Origin: DATKDP01 sp035546335
Lineage (GTDB): Bacteria; Acidobacteriota; Thermoanaerobaculia; Gp7-AA8
Direction of reading: 5' to 3'
Assembly: GCA_035546335.1 (NCBI GenBank)
Contig: DATKDP010000052.1
Span: forward strand, 1 to 8,442
DNA length: 8,442 bases
In this document: in pieces, positions 5,891 through 8,442 of the stretch
Numbering within the stretch: position 1 is the stretch's first letter
How the letters are laid out: each line of letters begins with the position of its first letter
Program-made: the position numbers and the translations under genes
Notes under the pieces: model-generated
The model's input: the letters and a program-made list of their open reading frames with translations, nothing else
The model's database searches: none
What the model was told of the DNA's origin: nothing

Positions 5891-6909
5891 TGCCGAAGAT
5901 CGACGCGCGCCGGATCTGCCTGGTTCGACTCTCCTCAATCGGCGACGCCGTTCATGCGCTCGCCCTTGCAAACGGGCTGCGGCGAGGGTATCCGGACGCA
6001 GAGATCACGTGGGTTCTCGAGCGTGTACCGCATGATGTCGTTCGCCATCAGCAGGCGATCGATCGCTTCATCGTTTTCGATGCCCGTGCAGGGATCGGCG
6101 CATGGAGCACGCTGGTTCGGGAGCTCTCGCGCGAACCATTCGATCTGGTGATCATTCCACAGGTCAGCTCGAAGGCTGCCCTCGTCGCCATGGCCACCCG
6201 CGGTCGCGTGAAGCTGGGGTTCGACCGAGGCCGCTCGAGGGAGATCCACGCGCTGGCGATCAACCAGCGGATCGATCCCGGCCCCCTCGCCCACGCGCAG
6301 GACCTCTTTCTGGAATTTCTCGACTGGCTCGATTTGAGCGGTGAGCCGGAATGGAATTTGCGGTTCACGGCGGAAGAAGAAGAGCGATCGTCCGACTTCT
6401 TTTCGCGCATCGGCATGCCCGTCCTCTCGCTCGTCGTCGCCTCGGCGCATCACGAAAAAGACTGGCTGCTGGAGCGCTACATCCATCTCGTCGACGCGGC
6501 CGCTGAACGCTTCGATCTTCAGCCGGTTCTCGTTGGAGGTCCGTCCCGCCGCGAGCGGGAGATCGCCGAGACGATTCTCGCAGGATCGCGATCGAAACCG
6601 ATCCTCGCGCTCGACAATCCGATCCGCGATACCTTGTGGAAGCTTCGGGGATCCGCCGTGGTCGTCTCTCCCGATACAGGCCCGTTGCACGCGGCGGTCG
6701 CCATGAATCGCCCGACGATCGGACTCTACGGCCATACCGATCCTCTGCGCACGGGACCGTACCGGAAGTTCCGCGATCTTGTGGTCGACAAATTCCGTCT
6801 CGCCGGAGAAGAGGACGAGCCGATCACGCGGAGGACGAAGCGTGGACGGATGTCGCTGATCACGGTCGACGACGTCCTGGCGAAGATCGAGAGGGCGCTG
6901 AACCGCTGA
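5890..6909 (+). CDS. Glycosyltransferase family 9, heptosyltransferase I-like
   Basis: This 339-residue protein has the usual length of the family. The N-terminal motif LVRLSSIGDAVHALALANGL (residues 11-30, D19) is the acceptor-side signature of WaaC/OpsX-type enzymes. SAHHEKDW (185-192, K190) falls where the family has a donor-phosphate-binding lysine. VSPDTGPLHAA (259-269: D262, T263, G264, H267) is the nucleotide-sugar site. Such enzymes transfer L-glycero-D-manno-heptose from ADP-heptose to Kdo of the inner core on the cytoplasmic side of the inner membrane. Its ATG overlaps the Kdo-kinase stop (TGATG), and this pairing supports inner-core assembly: phosphorylate Kdo, then extend it. Whether the donor is heptose or another ADP/GDP sugar is not decidable from sequence, so no specific gene symbol is given. 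Confidence 0.88.
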   Translation: MPKIDARRICLVRLSSIGDAVHALALANGLRRGYPDAEITWVLERVPHDVVRHQQAIDRFIVFDARAGIGAWSTLVRELSREPFDLVIIPQVSSKAALVAMATRGRVKLGFDRGRSREIHALAINQRIDPGPLAHAQDLFLEFLDWLDLSGEPEWNLRFTAEEEERSSDFFSRIGMPVLSLVVASAHHEKDWLLERYIHLVDAAAERFDLQPVLVGGPSRREREIAETILAGSRSKPILALDNPIRDTLWKLRGSAVVVSPDTGPLHAAVAMNRPTIGLYGHTDPLRTGPYRKFRDLVVDKFRLAGEEDEPITRRTKRGRMSLITVDDVLAKIERALNR

Positions 6910-6931
6910 TTTGCGTTTCCGCTCCCTTACA

Positions 6932-7810
6932 ATGCCCGCCATGTTCCGTGCGGTCGCGGTCACGCTGGAGATGATCAAGTTCCAGCACACCGTCTTCGCC
7001 CTTCCCTTCGCCTTTCTCGGCGCCTTCACCGCTGCAGGCGGAGTCCCGGAAGCGAGGACGATCCTCTGGATCCTCGTGGCGATGGTCGGCGCCCGCTCGG
7101 CCGCGATGGCCTTCAACCGGCTGGCCGACGAGCGGATCGATGCCGCAAATCCGCGAACGCAAAGCCGCGCACTCCCTGCGGGGCTCGTCTCGCGCAGCTT
7201 CGTCGCCGCATTCACCATCGCCTCGATCGCCCTCTTTCTGCTCGCCGCCTCGATGCTCAATCGCCTCGCCTTCCTTCTCGCCCCCCTCGCCCTCGTCATC
7301 ATCCTCGGATACTCGCTCACCAAGCGCTTCACGTCTCTGTCGCATCTCATCCTCGGACTCGCCCTGGCGATCGCTCCCGCAGGCGCCGCGATCGCCGTCT
7401 CGGGGCATTTCGACCCGCGCATCCTCCCCCTGGCCCTTGCGGTTCTTTTCTGGACCGCCGGCTTCGACGTTCTCTACTCACTGCAGGATGTTGCGTTCGA
7501 TCATGCGATGCGGCTGCACTCGATTCCGGCGGCAATCGGCCCGCACCGCGCCCTCCTCGTCGCCCGGCTGTTCCATCTCATGACGATTGCCTCTCTGGCT
7601 CTGTTCGGGATCGCGGCCGGTTTCGGATGGCTCTATTTCGCAGGCGTCGCTGCCGCCGCGGCGCTTCTCGTGTGGCAGCATTCGATCGTCTCCGCGGACG
7701 ATTTGTCGAGGATCGACGCCGCCTTCTTCACGGCGAACGGGATCCTCTCGATCGTCCTCTTCGTCTTTGGAGCGTGTGATATTCTGATTCGGAGCTCGGG
7801 ATCCCCGTAA
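6932..7810 (+). CDS. mqnP: UbiA-family prenyltransferase, MqnP-like (menaquinone, futalosine pathway)
   Basis: This 292-residue integral membrane protein has about eight to nine hydrophobic helices. The two Asp-rich motifs of UbiA enzymes are present: NRLADERID (N62, D66, D70) and DVLYSLQDVAFD (D186, D190). They hold Mg and the polyprenyl diphosphate. EMIKFQHTVFALPFAFLGAF (13-32) and NPRTQSRALPAGLVS (73-87) resemble the subgroup annotated as putative 4-hydroxybenzoate polyprenyltransferase, later called MqnP, which prenylates the naphthoate precursor of menaquinone in the futalosine route. Ubiquinone-pathway UbiA is the main alternative. ATG 6932 and ATG 6941 are both possible starts and neither has a clear ribosome binding site; a TTG at 6911 is in frame but unlikely. 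The gene follows the glycosyltransferase stop by 22 bases, so cotranscription is likely, although the pathways differ. Confidence 0.85.
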   Translation: MPAMFRAVAVTLEMIKFQHTVFALPFAFLGAFTAAGGVPEARTILWILVAMVGARSAAMAFNRLADERIDAANPRTQSRALPAGLVSRSFVAAFTIASIALFLLAASMLNRLAFLLAPLALVIILGYSLTKRFTSLSHLILGLALAIAPAGAAIAVSGHFDPRILPLALAVLFWTAGFDVLYSLQDVAFDHAMRLHSIPAAIGPHRALLVARLFHLMTIASLALFGIAAGFGWLYFAGVAAAAALLVWQHSIVSADDLSRIDAAFFTANGILSIVLFVFGACDILIRSSGSP

Positions 7811-7908
7811 CGACACCGTCCGAAACCTCCGGTGATCGCAGGCCGCCCGAGGTGCGCCGGAGGGAAGGTCCGCGAGAGCGGCACGGGGTGGGAGTGAGCG
7901 CGCTGGCT

Positions 7909-8442
7909 ATGGTGCAGACTCTTCCATTCAGGCACATCGCGGTCGAGGGGCCGATCGGCGTGGGAAAGACCTCGCTGGTCGATCTTCTGGCGAAACGCTT
8001 CCGCGGCACGAAGGTTCTCGAGGACGTGGAGAATCCGTTCCTCGCCGATTTCTACAAGGACAAGAGGGGAGCGGCATTCCGCTGCCAGCTTTTCTTTCTC
8101 CTCTCGCGATACGACCAGCAGAGGAACGTCGCCCAGCGCGATCTCTTCACTACGCTCACCCTCTCCGATTACAGCTTTCCCAAAGACAAGATCTTCGCCT
8201 ACCTCACCCTCGACGACTCCGAGCTGATGATCTACAACCGCCTCTACGACGTGCTGGTCGAGAGCGTCCCGAAGCCCGACCTGGTGATCTATCTGCAGGC
8301 GAACATGGATACGCTGCTCAAGCGCATCAAGCGGCGCGGTTACGACTACGAGAAAGCGATCTCTCCGAGCTACCTCCAGGAGCTGAGCGAGGCGTATGCA
8401 CACTACTTTTATCGCTACGACGAAACGCCTCTTCTCGTGGTG
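7909..8442 (+). CDS. Deoxynucleoside kinase, 3' end outside window
   Basis: A partial gene of 178 codons with no stop before the right edge. It opens with a P-loop in IAVEGPIGVGKTSL (residues 10-23, K20). Then follow VLEDVENPFLADFYKD (35-51, resembling the substrate-side Glu region), FRCQLFFLLSRYDQ (57-70), LSDYSFPKDKIFA (85-97, in the position of the family DRS motif) and RIKRRGYDYE (139-148), which resembles the Arg-rich lid. This is the bacterial dAK/dCK-type family, which phosphorylates deoxynucleosides with ATP in salvage; purine or pyrimidine preference cannot be read safely. ATG 7909 is chosen just before the fold, but in-frame GTGs at 7888 and 7894 are closer to a GGGTGGGA purine-rich site. 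The spacing from the prenyltransferase stop is 98 bases, so it may have its own promoter. Confidence 0.9.
   Translation, partial: MVQTLPFRHIAVEGPIGVGKTSLVDLLAKRFRGTKVLEDVENPFLADFYKDKRGAAFRCQLFFLLSRYDQQRNVAQRDLFTTLTLSDYSFPKDKIFAYLTLDDSELMIYNRLYDVLVESVPKPDLVIYLQANMDTLLKRIKRRGYDYEKAISPSYLQELSEAYAHYFYRYDETPLLVV

Noticed and set aside
4838..5971. 377-codon minus-strand frame over the kinase gene
   Set aside because: It runs antisense to the KdkA-like motifs and through the hairpin region; Arg-rich shadow translation.
6911..6933. TTGCGT and TACAAT as a promoter for the prenyltransferase gene
   Set aside because: The hexamers are only 11 bases apart and the second overlaps the candidate start codon, so a standard promoter is unlikely.
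5935..7422. 495-codon minus-strand frame over the glycosyltransferase and prenyltransferase genes
   Set aside because: It spans two well-supported plus-strand genes and their junction, and has no recognisable domain.

Overview
The window reads as chromosomal DNA from a GC-rich, Gram-negative bacterium. The outer membrane is implied by a Kdo-kinase-like protein followed by a heptosyltransferase-like protein. A MqnP-type prenyltransferase implies menaquinone made by the futalosine route. GTG starts, translational coupling and abundant short palindromic intergenic repeats are also present. An Acidobacteriota-like lineage would fit, but that is an impression from gene content and not a demonstrated assignment.

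Layout. (1) 1-375: no secure gene; tandem and inverted repeats, including one copy (317-386) of a repeat that recurs 3.6 kb away. (2) 376-3350, minus strand: a two-gene unit made of an 887-residue rifampicin-phosphotransferase/PEP-synthase-like enzyme and a translationally coupled 104-residue membrane protein. (3) 3351-4109: a 759-bp gene-free stretch full of repeats: four units of a palindromic element, two perfect 44-bp direct repeats, and a 7-bp tandem array between those. (4) 4110-4744, plus strand: a VapBC-type toxin-antitoxin pair with candidate operators ahead of it. (5) 4745-5053: gene-free, with two hairpins. (6) 5054-8442, plus strand: a probable gene string of KdkA-like Kdo kinase, family-9 glycosyltransferase, MqnP-like prenyltransferase and a deoxynucleoside kinase cut by the right edge.

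How the genes fit together. The kinase and glycosyltransferase overlap by one base and plausibly act in sequence on the inner core of lipopolysaccharide. The prenyltransferase and nucleoside kinase follow in the same direction but belong to other pathways (quinone synthesis, nucleotide salvage). The toxin-antitoxin pair lies between the conserved-looking plus-strand genes and the repeat-rich divergent region. The most unusual parts are the phosphotransferase plus membrane-protein pair, bracketed by inverted copies of one repeat family, and the palindrome cluster directly upstream of its start codon. No completely new system can be proven from the sequence alone.
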